Source of the DNA: Ancylostoma caninum
Lineage: Eukaryota; Nematoda; Chromadorea; Rhabditida; Ancylostomatidae
Reading direction: 5' to 3'
DNA length: 64,000 nt
NCBI GenBank assembly: GCA_037903475.1
Contig: JBAJFG010000022.1
Location: 186,001 to 250,000, forward strand
Part shown: positions 35,779 through 47,953 of the stretch, piece after piece
Layout: each line of letters opens with the position of its first letter
Position numbering within the stretch: the first letter of the stretch is position 1
Notes under the pieces: generated by a model
Databases searched by the model: none
Told to the model about the DNA's origin: nothing
What the model saw: only the letters and a program-made list of their open reading frames with translations
Made by a program: the position numbers and the translations under genes

Positions 35779-36060
35779 CCCCATTCAATTCAACTCACTT
35801 GAGAAGAATGTTGACACGACGAAAAACTCGTCCAAATTCAAGTGAGTTGAATTGAAATGGTGTTGGATAGGCACCTGGGGCGACTCTCTCGCGTGCTCGC
35901 CCACATTCCCTACAGTCAGTTGAGTTGAATCGAATTCAACCCAACTGCCAGCTCCCATGAACGAAATAGTGCGACGGAAGAGGAGTGCGTTTCAAATGGG
36001 AAGAGATTAACTTGAAACGCACCCCTCCCTCACCACATTATTTCGTTCAGCCGGTGTAGA
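35779..36060. repeat. Cluster of nested inverted repeats
   Basis: Three successive fold-backs: TTCAATTCAACTCACTTGA with its inverse (35783-35857), a palindrome around AGTTGAATCGAATTCAAC (35918-35946), and GAACGAAATAGTGCG plus AGTGCGTTTCAA paired with TTGAAACGCAC and ATTATTTCGTTC (35957-36051). Likely a decayed fold-back element; no target duplication found. Confidence 0.7.
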
Positions 36061-37090
36061 AGTGTTTCATGCAACCTATACACCGTGGTAAAGCTGATAT
36101 GTATCGACTGCCACTTTGCATCGCTTGGATTGTTCTTCAAAATGTAGAAACATTGAGAGTACGTACAGATATGGTCAAAACACCTAAAGCTTACTGCCTA
36201 AAAGCTTGGCTAAAAGATCTCTCAAATACAAAAAAAAACTAAGCAAGTAGGAGATGGAACGATGTGAAGAGAAAAGGGAAACCTTTCGCGATTTACTGAA
36301 GCTGTGTAACTGGTAGGCCAACCTATGATGGTAATGACAGAAGAAGAGTGATTACGGCAATTCATACTTGAGTGCGACCGTCGAACGTATACGTATTCAT
36401 TTGCGGAGGATTTCCGATGAAGATAGATCAACGCGACATGTGCATCCTGCATGATGTTCCTCAATGAAAGGAAGGTGCGGCCGCGGAACCAAAAATGCCT
36501 GCGTCTTAGCTGCGTCAGCGATGCGACTCGCTGCATCCTTCATCTTTAGATGCATGCGCGTCAAGCGCGAGCAACTCGTGTAGATTGCTTTATTCTGACC
36601 TCATTTCACTCCCATACATGACGATGTCTTGATCAATCACTTGTTGATTTTCACTCTTTTTGACCTCCCACCTATGCAATCAATCTCTGAATAGATGCGC
36701 GTAAATACCTCGTATAAAAGCCGATTCGTTGCCACGACATAAGCTTGGTAGCTACAACTTCTTCTCTCCTTTGTTTTAGTGAGTCTCTTGCTGACACTCT
36801 TTTTCCACATCTCCAAGTGCCGAGCGAGCCATTTTGACACATCAGTTCAAAGCCGAACATCCCGACATTCGAAAAGAAGCTCCAAATCAGTGAACTTCAG
36901 AGGTTTCTGTAAATGGTGTGTAAGCAGGGAACCCCGGCATTTCCTGTGACGGAAACAACAAGGCTTTGAAGTTGGGGATGATCGGGATTGGAAGAATTGC
37001 AAACGTTCTTGTTTTTCTACTATCACTGATTGAAACAGGGCAATCCAACTGGTGTAAAAAGAAGAGCATGTGTATCAAGAGAGAAGGACG
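36061..37090. other. Unassigned region, no gene recognised
   Basis: Short frames (for example 36222-36536 and 36637-36860 minus) show no recognised motif. Confidence 0.4.
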
Positions 37091-37092
37091 GA

Positions 37093-37400
37093 TATTTATT
37101 TATTTATTTACCGGATACACCACGAGGGTGTGCCATTGGCACATCAAGATAAAACCTACAGTCTGACCGAAATACAACACTGGAAAGCACCGTAACGACG
37201 GTCGAGTTGTCGACGATTGGGTACTGAGCATTTTCCAGTCTTTGTCACATGGTCGACGTACACAAGAGGCGAGCACAACGCCTTCAACTGCTCAATCAGG
37301 TGGATCACATTCGCAAATGTTACGGAAGTATCGGACCAAATGATTGTGTCGATGACCTTCGGAACTGAATTCCAGTTGGCCCACCTGACTTCCATGTTTG
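37093..37400 (-). mobile_element. Retroposon 3' end with (TAAA)n tail
   Basis: On the minus strand an open frame (37395-37156) is followed by GTGTATCCGG and TAAATAAATAAATAAATA. A coding end, short UTR and TAAA tail is the layout seen in the CR1 at 9-13 kb. The peptide (VTFANVIHLIEQLKALCSPL) is not recognised, so the family is unassigned. Confidence 0.45.
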
Positions 37401-38487
37401 AAAATGAACTTGATGCTGATAAGAAGAGGTTCTCCTTTTATAATAATTCTCATGTTTTTATAACAGTGCCAGGTATCGAAAACGGAGTTTGTGCTTTTTT
37501 AAATGACTAGTGTGGTCATTTTAATCGTCTACTATTTCTCATTACATGGCAGAAGTATCATAGCACCAATTCATAATGGAGCACTCTGCATGGACGTCAC
37601 TTAGCTAAGCGGCCTCACTCTTAATGGGATACGCTTTGCACAATAGCTTAATGTGTTGGTGGTCCGGAATGCAAGGAAATCGTCTGTCGTGCATTTGCCG
37701 TGGATTCGGAAGATCCATTCGTTTTGTCAGCTTTCTTTCTGCTCCTTTCCCGTCTCCCGCCCCACTTCTTCTTGTTCTCAGTTTCTCTCGGATTCTGTTG
37801 GTTGTCGATTTCAAAGTACATTATACTTTGAAGGCAGCACCCACGATGATTTTCTTCTCGGAAAATTCGAATGTTTTCGAGTGTGCATCAGCATTCTAAC
37901 ATATATCAAGTTAGACTTGGTATCCGGGTATCCGCGGATGAGTTGTGGCGCGATACAAATCAGCTGATTTCTGCCGCAGTCAGTAAGTTTTCCAAAGATA
38001 ACGTTTGCTTTACATGCACATTTCGAAGTTTTATATTGTGATGATCTGCCTCCCCTCTCCCCTCTCCCCCATTTACGCCCTTTCAGTTGTTGTCAGACCG
38101 TACGATCCTTTCTTTTTCCCAGAGCGTTCAAATTTTCAACTATGGTGTGAATTTCTGTTTGTTAGCTCTTTAAACTTAACCATAAGGTTTGTTTCTTTTC
38201 TTGAGGTATGTCTGTAGTGAACATTCTATTTTTTTCGGTTTGTGCCCATCAGGAATGCTGGAAAATTTGTCGAGTATCCAGTTGCGCCAAAAAAATCGGT
38301 AATGAAGGCAGCGTTATCGACTTTCTTGATCTACTCTAGCCGCGTAACTCGGCCACCTTCATATAATACCACAAATTGCTTGTATGCTTGCTTCTGACGA
38401 AATTGGCAACTTTATTCATGCTCTTTATAATCAGAAAATCAAGATCGCGCTAAAATCTGAGTGACAAATTTTTTCGTCACGGGCAGT

Positions 38488-38694
38488 TTTTCGGAAGGAT
38501 CGCAGCAGAAAACCGGAAGAACCAAGAAGTGACCTACGGTTCTTCCGAATAGTTGCTGCAGTTCTTCCGGTTTCCTGCTACGTTTCTTCCGAATAGCTGT
38601 GTTTACTAAACAGCCCAGCGGGGTTTGGAAGAACTGCAGCAGAAAGCATTCTTTTCGTTTTTTCTAGATGTTTTCTGCTGCGATCCTTCCAAAT
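38488..38694. repeat. Nested fold-back repeat
   Basis: Outer arms TCGGAAGGATCGCAGCAGAAAA (38491-38512) and TTTTCTGCTGCGATCCTTCC (38671-38690); inner arms TGCTGCAGTTCTTCC (about 38553) and GGAAGAACTGCAGCA (about 38626). A short, structured, non-coding repeat; probable MITE. Confidence 0.75.
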
Positions 38695-39384
38695 CTTTCC
38701 GTCTCTGCGTCTCTTGCTTCTTATCCATGTGATCGAGATCTCTTTCTGTTGCGGTTTTTCCGACATCATGTCTGATTGTATTTGTTCCAGATATTTACTC
38801 CCTTTTTCATTCTGGCATTCATCACGCATTATCCTTCACGTAGACATGATGAAGTGGTGAGTTCTCTTCTCCACTTTAATTCATTAGCTTTTTTAGCTTA
38901 CGAGGGAAGGGTATTAACAGATCGTAATGAAAGATGCATTAACTTATGCAATTTGTGATGCTGATCTCAAATCCTTTTCCAACACCTGCTGGAGAGATAA
39001 TAATAATAATAATCCTTGTGAAAAGTTATGTGGCATAATTTCGGCTTGTGTAGACTGCCCAAATCCAACTTTTGAGTCCTGCTCAGAGAATAGAAAACTA
39101 CTTGAAACTTGTCACATGTTTGGAATTTATTCATGCTCTCGAAACTTTCTTGGATCCACATGTGTTTCCGCGATCTTTTAGCAGAATAGATCAAGGGAAC
39201 CGAATTTTTGCTGCCTTGGGCAAGCTGGAATCATTCCACGTAACTTTCCACAGAGAGCTCCACGGTAGAAAAAGGAAAAGGGAGTAGAAATCAGCATCAC
39301 AAACTGCATAAGACAATACATTTCGTTACGGGTTGTCGGACACTCCTGGTCGCGATGATGCTATAGCAAGGAAGATCAGTGGAG

Positions 39385-39602
39385 GTCTACATACAGGAAG
39401 CTCCAAATGTCCGCAGTCAAGAGGGTTGTGGCCACGGCGCGGCTCCTTGATCAGACACAGACGCTCTCTATGCTGTCTCTGGCTTCTCTGACTCTGCAGA
39501 CAACCTTTGGCAGCATGCAGAGCATCTGTGTCTCTGCCTAAAGCCGCATCTTGGCCACGCCCTTCTTGACTGCGGACATTTGGAGCTTCCTGTATGTGGG
39601 CT
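39385..39602. repeat. 218-bp fold-back repeat
   Basis: The left arm starting ACATACAGGAAGCTCCAAAT is inverted at the right arm (ATTTGGAGCTTCCTGTATGT); pairing covers about 45 bp with few mismatches, including TGTCCGCAGTCAAGA. No coding capacity; probable MITE. Confidence 0.85.
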
Positions 39603-40628
39603 TGCGATACTAGAGTGGTAGGTCTGTCAACCCCTCCCCCCCCCCTCCCCCTCAGGCCTAGCTTTGTTCAGATGCATGGGGATATCCGAGGTGAGATAAT
39701 TTGTTCTGTAGCGATAGTTGTCACACCTGAAATGATATAACCAATGATGTGGCGGTCTTTTCGCCTTCATACCAACACTGGAGGACCCTCAACTTTCACT
39801 GTTTTGCTACTGGACGGATGATGACCATTCTTAAGGAATGTTTGAAGTGCAACATCTTCCTCTGGAGAAAGCAATACTACAACATGTTCGGAGTCTTCCT
39901 ATGGAACTAAAGTTTCAATGTGCACTCTACTAGCATAAGAGGGGTCCTATTTCAATCCGCAGACCAAGAGTACCAAAACTAACCTTCTTTACACGAGATG
40001 CCTGCACTTGCTTGATATATGGAGTGACTGGCATGAGCGACTCAAAACAAATGATCTTATATGTTGTTCGCACACAGCAAAGAAAATCGATCTGTTATCA
40101 TCACTTGATACTCCATTTCGGTGGTCCATCAAAATGCTCTGATCATATCAGATCTGTTTGGCTCCACGACTCTTCGTCTGACAATTACGTGGGCTATGTG
40201 AAGATGGAAGCCCTACTATTCTAGACTATAACACAGGGCTACACGACCGCCAAATCAATCCACCTGCCGGCGAAATCGTGGGGGGTGGCCTAGAACCGCG
40301 CAATCCGAGGGAATGACATGAAACGCCAGACAATCCGGGAGCATGGTGAAGATCCATCGGAAAAGCCGAGGAATTAAAATGTCACATATGAATCGATACC
40401 TATTGTCACATCTGCGCTATCGCCAACTGCGCATCACAAGGCACTCATAGCTGACGCCACTATTTATGACCCCTGCTGCCATACGCCACAGTAATGTAAC
40501 TAATCTCTGAACACCTCTGTACTATTGCAGAATACGTCGACTCACACCATAGCGGTGAATGTACGCGGTTTCTCGACACATACTCGCGTATATTCCAAAC
40601 TTCAAAGCTTGGGCTTCGCGGGAAATGC
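39603..40628. other. Unassigned region, no gene recognised
   Basis: No motif-bearing frame; a C-rich run at 39630-39652 only. Confidence 0.4.
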
Positions 40629-40629
40629 A

Positions 40630-40850
40630 TGAAATTTAGCGGGTCGCAATTGGGTTCCACAGGGGGAAGTTCTCTCACCGATCCTTTTTAAGATATATAT
40701 ATGTATGAGCTTCCCCAACTCATTTCAACGTTCGGTGTTAACTGCTGCGATTTCGCCAATTACCTCAAAATCTACACTAAGAGTTCTGGCAGCTAGGCAC
40801 TTCAGAATGCATTCGATTTTACACATAAATGGCACTGACTGCGTTGGCAT
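40630..40850 (+). pseudogene. CR1 reverse-transcriptase catalytic fragment
   Basis: The translation gives VPQGEVLSPILFKIY, YELPQLISTFGVNCCDFANY and LKIYTKSSGS, matching the 11.8-kb CR1 copy block for block. The catalytic ADD has become ANY and a stop follows. An isolated 200-bp relic. Confidence 0.8.
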
Positions 40851-41059
40851 CGTGCGGCTGCGTCATTCTCGCCTCTGTCTTTTTTCTTTGTAACCTTGTG
40901 TAAGTTTTCCGCGTTCACCGGTTTTCCACCTCATCTTTCTTTTTACCCTAACCTAACGTTCCCAAGGATCTCTAGCTTCTGTGCCCAGTTTTTTTTTTTT
41001 TGTTTTTTTGTTCTACGCCTCTTACTTCTTTTCTGTATTGCCCGGATTTTCTTATCAAT

Positions 41060-41870
41060 TTCCCCTACTAATCGATGCTCTTCCGATCTATCATGGTTCA
41101 ACCGAGAGAACGACGTGCTAAAAACAAGTCTGCTCAGTTAAACACTGGAAACTGTTCTTGAGGAAACTCCTCAGAATCTGTCGTAAGTGCACCCCCTTGC
41201 CATTTTCTTGATTATAACACTTCCTCTAATGCCAAACTTCTAATTACTATAATTATCAGCAGTAAAGATTCAGAGGTTGAAAAAATGGTAAATGTTCTAA
41301 ACGTGAGGATTAACAAGAGTTTTTGAGACTATGTTGAAGACGAAAAGAGAGGTGGGAGTTTAGTGATTTGCCTTTCTGAAGCACCTCTTGATACTCCGCA
41401 TACGGATAAACTGAACGATCTGGATCACAAAGTTGGTTCGGTTTTAGGTCTTCTGCAAGTGGAATGTATGTAGGCCTGTCGAGGTGTATCGAATGGGACA
41501 GATAGTAAACGACCGTCCAAGGCCCGTAAAAGCGGTACTTCCGTCAAGATCACATTGGATCAGAGCTCTTGCGAATTCGCATCGTTTACGAATCTCTTTG
41601 TTTCCTAGCGTGTCCGGAGTATGACTATGGAGGAACGTCGAGCGGAATTCGCGCTTCGCCACGAAGCCGAGGAGCGTAACAGATAAGCCAACGAGCACAC
41701 ATGGGTTGTCTATAGGCGAGATTGAGAATATCCACAAGCTGCCTAACCTTAACAACCCAAAAAACGCGTAGTCAGCCCCAGCCATCAGCATGGTCCTAAA
41801 AAGTTGAAGCGCTTTGTTATTAACGCGCGCAGTCTTACCAACGAAATTCATCATATCCTATCCTAGGGGA
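41060..41870 (+). pseudogene. CR1 ORF1 relic
   Basis: With frame changes, the region reads like ORF1 of the CR1 at 9 kb: SEAPLDTPHTDKLNDL, VEVYRMGQIVNDRPRPVKAV, LPSRSHWIRALANSHRLR. Compare VYRLGRYSVSHRRLIKVVLP in the better copy. Several stops are present. It belongs to a diverged CR1 subfamily. Confidence 0.68.
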
Positions 41871-41894
41871 AGATATACGTGCGTCAAAGTCGGA

Positions 41895-42560
41895 AATTTT
41901 TGCTTACGAACGACTTAAACTTTGACCACCACTGTGAACAAATCGCAGCGAAGGCCATGGGTGTAATGTACAAACCATTCAGGGCGTTGATTACTAAGAA
42001 CTCCTAATTGCCTTCAAAACATTAGATTCTTACTTGAATACGGCACCGTCATATTAAGCCCATACAAACAGATGGGTTAGTGATAAACTTGAGAATGTCC
42101 AGAATTGTTTCACAAGAAAACTTTTTACGAAGACAGTCTACTTTTCTAATACGAGATTCCTTCCGCTAAGAAGAGAAATACGAATCTTGGCATTCATTCT
42201 CTTTCTTGGAAGAGAAGAAAATTTGTCCTTCTCATGTTCCACAAGCTTATTTATGGTCATTGCAGACTTAACCCCGAGAAATACTGTTCGTCTAGATTTT
42301 CTACAACTAGAGGTAGCTCATTAAAGCTCTACCTTCATAGAAACAGACTCAAGTCACAGTCAGACGCCAGTCACATTTTTTCACCAATAAAGGAAGTTCT
42401 GATAGCACTGAGCAGAATACAGACAGTTCCTATTAATCCTCTGTCCTTCAAAAACATGGCCCGAAGCTACCTGGAATCATGACGCTATCCTGGTCTATGT
42501 CGCATCTTTCTGTTGCTTTCAATTGTCTACTTATTTTATTAATTGGTTATGCCATTTGTG
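41895..42560 (+). pseudogene. CR1 ORF2 C-terminal relic
   Basis: TNDLNFDHHCEQIAAKAMGV (41910-41970) and ALSRIQTVPINPLSFKNMAR (near 42400-42470) match the C-terminus of the 12-kb CR1 closely. The endonuclease and RT core expected between this and the ORF1 relic are missing, a large internal deletion. The 3' end lacks the TAAA tail. Confidence 0.8.
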
Positions 42561-42730
42561 ATGCCTTGAAGAATACCTAGAATCTCTGTTGTTTTGTTTT
42601 TGCGCAATGCAGCAACTTTGCAATTTTTATGTGATTGACAGTAGATTCAGCGGACAAAATAACCACGGAGCACAAATTTCTACCCCGCTCACTTATTTCC
42701 GAGTTTCAAAATGCGGTGTTACCGCTTGTC

Positions 42731-44139
42731 CCACGTTTCATATCTATACGTCCACTAACGAATAATGAAAATTGACGAAAGTTTGTCACCCCGGTTGGGT
42801 GTGCAAGGATGGCAAATGGTGGGTTTCACAATTTTCTCAGTACCCCTCGCGGTACATCCCTAAGTACAGGAGAGAAAGGTCAGTTCCGGCCTCTAAACAA
42901 TGCAGTACTAAGTGGTTGAACCATCGGGATGAAGACTGGCCATACTCACCACCCCGCTCTCACTTATTTGTAGAATTCTGATGAATACCACAGGAAGAAG
43001 GATACCAGAAGCCGAAACTTCCCACAGCTTATGACGAGAGGAAGATCTGCAGGCAATTTTCCTATACTTGCTTGTCACTCAACCAGAACCGAGCAAAATT
43101 GAAACTCGTTGTCTCGAACAGCAAGGTGTGAAGAGCGCTCCACCGCAGCAGAAATGAAAAGAAGTTACGAAGAGCGCTCCATGTCCAATTTTTCTTTGAA
43201 GGACGACTGAGCAAGAATTCGTTCGATGGAACATGACAACAGATTGGAGTAAACCAGTGATAACTTTCTAGGTCTGATTAGTACAAATGAGGCTTTGAGA
43301 AATGCTTTCAGATCATCTCCACAGATGAACAGAAGTTCAATTTGGATGGGCTTGAAGAGAGGAGAAGCTACTGGAACGGTTTGCGAAAGAACTCCACTTC
43401 CTTCAGTCGCCGCAACTTTGAAGGAAGATCATTCATGGCTTGGAATGACTTTTCTGCCGGGAACAGACTAGAGTTAGCCTTCATTTCGGGTCCGATGGAC
43501 TCGATGGAGTTCCAGGACTCTCTACATAGACAGGAATTGTCATTTGTGAGAGATATCGTGGACAGAAGTAGACCTTCCTGTAGGTTAACGCCGGAGTGCA
43601 TGCCAGCCAGACAACCTAAGGCTGGCTTTCGGAGAGCGGCGCGAACGCCATGGATTGCCTCAAGTGCAGCCCGGACCTGAACTCAATGGAGAGTTAATCG
43701 AGCATCTTAGCACGAAGGGTTTACTGCAATTATCGTCAATTTCAAACAATTGATGAGCTGAAAACAACAATCTCGACGCCTGGGAAGATGTAGAGAGCGA
43801 TTTCTTGAAGAATCTGATGAACTGTATGCTGAATCGCCTCTTTTAAGTGCTTTCCAAGCTAAAGGGCTGATTGCCTATTAAGTTTGTTGTAAATGGTGTT
43901 GTTTCATCGCTAGATTATTAGAAAAAATTGAACTGTTCACGAGTGGTCGTATAGTTATGAAACGTTGAGTGAACTGATAAGTTCAAAACTAAAAGGTAAA
44001 TAAAAAACTAGCGCAATGAAAATTGGTGCTCAGAGGTTATTCTTGTCTCTGAATCTGATGGATGGAACAGAAAAAGTCTTTCTCGGCTGCATCTTCTAGT
44101 ACTGCAAAAAATAAGGTGGTCGTATAGTTATGAAACGCA

Positions 44140-44142
<3 letters not shown>
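42731..44142 (+). mobile_element. Tc1-like transposon with broken transposase
   Basis: The left terminus CCACGTTTCATATCTATACG and right terminus CGTATAGTTATGAAACGCAG are inverted copies; total 1.41 kb, normal for Tc1 elements. The transposase runs on the plus strand: TDEQKFNLDGLEERRSYWNG, FSRRNFEGRSFMAWN, GNRLELAFISGPMDSMEFQD (43310-43530), then frame-shifted CLKCSPDLNS.ES (DLNPIE relic) and a decayed C-terminus to about 43850. The right end carries a second, inner copy of the terminal word at 43942-43964. Confidence 0.87.

Positions 44143-44204
<62 letters not shown>
44143..44204. repeat. (AT)n microsatellite
   Basis: About 30 AT units between the Tc1 right end and the CAGGGTGG element. Confidence 0.95.
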
Positions 44205-44207
<3 letters not shown>

Positions 44208-45107
44208 GGTGGCCCGAAATTACGGAGACAAAGGCGCTATGCGCGTTTTTCGACTTATCTCGAGTTTTGGTGTTCTACATCGAATCTTTTGCTGTTCATT
44301 TGTTCAATTGTACAGCTTCTTCCAGAACATTACCTAACACTCTGACTTTTAGGAACAGCTAGGCCGTCAGTCAAGCTTAGTTTTATCACCCAATTACATT
44401 TTTTGTGTAGACTTGGCGTGCATGTTCTGCTAATGTGTAAAATTTTACAAGAGGCATGCTAAGCAGTGCATCGAAAAATACAAGGTGTGGGAAACAGAAA
44501 AACGTTAAAGTCATTGTGAATGGCCACCCGCCTTGGTTATGAGATCCAGAATTTCGTGCGGATACGCCAAAATTCAACGCGGGCTGAGGATGCTTTTCAA
44601 TTCTAATCATCATCAAATGTATTATGAGGGAAATACTTATCAGAACTTTGAGATTGGAAGTTGATGAGCCTAATAAGTTTCTGTCCCCTTCCTAAACAGT
44701 GAAAAACGAACCAGAAACAGCCCTAAAGTGCCTTTTTGCTCTGTTTTTGCACAGGAAGTCATGTCCGCTTCCTTATTTTCAGTACTCCTCCCAGCAGATT
44801 TCTCGTTATGATATTCATTCGAGGACAAAAACCGACTTCACTCTCATAAAAATTGTTTCATCCTTGGAGCAAACGCTTTTAGAAGGGGCAGATTATCTAG
44901 GAAGACCGCACTTCCGCGCCACAGCAGGCGAATAGTTCGAATTCTTCATGTGTTTTCTCGCCGGGGATAGGAGAAATCGTGAGATGTGATGGTAGATTTT
45001 GTTCATTCTAGAGTGAAAAATATCGTATTGGAAACAAAATTGCCAACTCGTTTCCCAACTTCAAATATGAACCTTTTAGCGTGTCTCCGTAATTTTGGAC
45101 CACCCTG
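44205..45107. mobile_element. 903-bp TIR element, TA target
   Basis: CAGGGTGGCCCGAAATTACG and its inverse (CGTAATTTTGGACCACCCTG), about 26-bp ends, with TA on both sides (44203-44204, 45108-45109). CAGGGTGG.CC ends with a TA target are common in Tc1/mariner-related elements. No transposase recognised, so probably non-autonomous. AT microsatellite lies on both flanks. Confidence 0.82.
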
Positions 45108-45118
45108 TATATTACATG

Positions 45119-45166
<48 letters not shown>

Positions 45167-45169
<3 letters not shown>

Positions 45170-45435
45170 TGGCGGACGCAGGGGGGCGGGGGGGCGCCCC
45201 CCCCAGAATGGGTCGCCAAATTTTCGAAATTACTTTACAATACAAATAAAAATCTTGTGTTAGTTTATTTTTAATTGTTTATTTTTATTATTATTTTTAA
45301 TATATTTTTTATTTATTGTTTATTATTATAATTAATATTATTATTAATTTTATTTTCCGTCTGGGTCCCCAAAACGGCGGAGACCCCACTTTTCTTCCCA
45401 CGCCCCTCCCTCCCGCCCACTTTCTGCGTCCGCCA

Positions 45436-45438
<3 letters not shown>
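45167..45438 (+). mobile_element. hAT-type MITE, CAGTGGCGG family, copy 1
   Basis: Ends CAGTGGCGGACGCAG and CTGCGTCCGCCACTG; 272 bp with a G/C-rich terminus and a very AT-rich middle. Inserted in an (AT)n tract, so the 8-bp duplication cannot be distinguished from the repeat. No coding capacity. Confidence 0.88.
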
Positions 45439-45468
<30 letters not shown>

Positions 45469-45471
<3 letters not shown>

Positions 45472-45747
45472 TGGCGGACGCAGAAAGTGGGCGGGAGGGG
45501 GGGCGTGGGAAGAAAAGTGGGGTCTCCGCCGTTTTGGGGACCCAGACGGAAAATAAAATTAATAATAATATTAATTATAATAATAAACAATAAATAAAAA
45601 TATATTAAAAATAATAATAAAAATAAACAATTAAAAATAAACTAACACAAAGATTTTTATTTGTATTGTAAAGTAATTTCGAAAATTTGGCGACCCATTC
45701 TCGGGGGGGCGCGCGCCCCCCCCCGCCCCCCCCTGCGTCCGCCACTG
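45469..45747 (-). mobile_element. hAT-type MITE, CAGTGGCGG family, copy 2 (inverted)
   Basis: Same termini as copy 1, interior in the opposite orientation, separated from it by 30 bp of (AT)n. Together they form an inverted repeat of about 270-bp arms. Confidence 0.88.
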
Positions 45748-45887
45748 ATATATATATATATAAATTTGCAGGGAGATTTTGACAAAATGTGCGGCTTCTG
45801 CTGCCAAGGTCACACTCCCCTCACCACATAACGAAAAAACGCATGGCGTAACTGCGTTCACCGCCATCGTCATATTCTCAGCATCTA

Positions 45888-46730
45888 TTAGGTTGGTACA
45901 AAAATAATGCGCTTTTTTCGTTGCTTCATCTTCGGTGGAGGAAACTCCCGGTACTTCTTATGACCGCTATGAGAAGTTGTACATGGTTCTATAGCAAATT
46001 TATGGCCCTTTCAAATATATTATGCATGTTGATCGAAATCTAAGTTTTCGGTGAATCTTTAGTTCTGGAACGAAAGACGCCGAAACAAATTTTTTTGCCA
46101 AACTCACTTCAGCGAGCTAAAACTCGGCGGCATCGCAGCAGAAGCGGATCGAAATACCACCGTGGTTTTGGATATGGAAGTGTGAGCAAACACATACCTC
46201 GAGGCTGCGTCCGGATTTTTGACGTGGTATGTCTTGCTTCGAAAGAAAGGAATGTCGCATAGGTCTTCCTGGGGTTTCCGACCCCCAACTGATGGCAATC
46301 ATCGAAGAGCACCTATTAAAAATAAAATATTCGGTTTCGCACAACCCCGCCGAAAACTGCCGTCGGACCTTCCCTTCCTTTGGTAATAATGGGAGGATGA
46401 AAAAGCTCGACGAGTAGATGTCGCACATACTGAACGAGTACCAGATTGATCCTCGTTAAGAAGTCTGCTTCGCGCCTTTGTAGCGAAAGAATTGAGACCA
46501 AACACTTGGTAGCTTAGTGATACATTGTAAAGCATAGACCCTCTACGACAAAAGGAAGTGCCTTGCTAAACAGTTGGATGAGAAAGAAGCAGCGATGCTC
46601 TGCCAGAAATCGAAGCAACACCAAATGAAGGTCATGGCGACTTTGTGGTGACTTGCTGCAAAAATTACTCACTACTTTCCACTTGATCTTTCTCACCTGA
46701 GAAGTACTTCTAATATGTAAATGAAATAAG
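45888..46730 (+). pseudogene. Mariner element with decayed transposase
   Basis: Starts at TTAGGTTGGTACAAAAATAA with TA before it. The translation in changing frames follows mariner order: VSDPQLMAIIEEHLLKIKYS, GRMKKLDE, HILNEYQID, a relic of the first catalytic region (LVIHCKA), LAKQLDEKEAAMLCQKSK, and QMKVMATLWWLAAKITHYF. Stops and frameshifts are frequent and the C-terminus and right end are not found. Different family from the 25.5/54.1-kb mariner. Confidence 0.82.
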
Positions 46731-47950
46731 TAAGAAACTCCACTGTGTGAGGTCAGCGTTGCTCAATAAAATGGATTCTACACTCCTACACAGCACCGTC
46801 CGTCCTTATCTCGCACCCAGAGCCCCTACAGGCTGTAGCAATTAGGCTAGGAAGCTCTGCCTCATACATATAGCAATCAGCAAAACCTCTCGCTCACCAA
46901 CGGCCGCTTCCAGGGGAATTTGGACGACTTCTTCCGGGAGAATTTTTCTGAAGGCTAAAGGGATACCAAAATTGTCTTCCTGAAGTTCGTCGACGCTAAG
47001 AGGCCCTGTTCGAACTGTGTGGTAATGGAAGCACATCTGCCTTATTGTCAAAGATTTGCGGATAACCATTCTAAGCCTTTTCGAAAAGATTGATTCTCAA
47101 ATGAATAGTGGGGTGCGGCATCGAAAGCATGAAAACGGGCATTATTTTTGCACCAAACTGATACATTATGTCGCTGTGCTGCCGTACTACTAATTTGCCA
47201 ACGACAAGAACCACTGCCAACTTATCAGCTCTGAGTTCTTTTCGCCTTATTGCCTTTTTTTTCATTTTGCTTGCCCCTGTTTTCATCAGCCCCACGAAAA
47301 ACGACCGCATTCGCAAAACTAGATGAACTCTACAGAAACCGACAAACATTTGGCAATCCAAAAATATCACTTCAGAAGCCTATTTTACGACTATTAAGAC
47401 AATGAACAAATACCAAGTAGTTGTCATACCCAGGTTGTGAATCAAACAGGAAGTTTATACAGTTGGCATGAAGTCGTACAAGCACTCAATCAACATGAGC
47501 TGGAATGTACCGCAACTACATATAAAACAAAGCGATACATTGAGTATAAATGAATAATTGAATTCTGAAAAATTACGAGCAAATAAGAGAATACCTACCC
47601 ACTAGCAAACGTGAACATTAAAAGAATCGGACACTTGCTTTGAACAAGGGATAAATCTAGTATGCAAATAAAAAAGTACGTTATCGACAGAGCACCTTTT
47701 TCACTGAAAGGAAGGAGCTCTAGAGCAATTTTAGGGCAATTTCAGACTAAAAAAAATAAAAATCACCCTGTGAGACCGCAACGACTATACTGGCTAAACA
47801 CCGCTGCAAAATATCACACTATTCCGTATACAAAGTACAAACCAGTGTCGTAAGACTAGCGGGAGCTTGAAACAATTTAAAATAGAATCATATGGTTCAA
47901 ATGGCTACACATCAATGAATAAGATGATATATATACATGGACGGCAATGG
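46731..47950. other. Unassigned region, no gene recognised
   Basis: Short frames only; none with a known motif. Confidence 0.4.
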
Positions 47951-47953
47951 TGG

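Noticed and set aside
37829..37860. AGGCAGCACCCACGATG terminus like the TTAA MITEs
   Set aside because: Flank is TTGA and no inverted partner was found within 1 kb; too little to call an element.
44130..44345. Tyr-Ile repeat proteins
   Set aside because: Translation of the (AT)n microsatellite.
45003..45873. Frames with GGAPPRPPASATD and PPFWGPRRKIK peptides, on both strands
   Set aside because: Translation of hAT MITE termini and AT repeats; the same peptides recur at 51.1-51.6 kb for the same reason.
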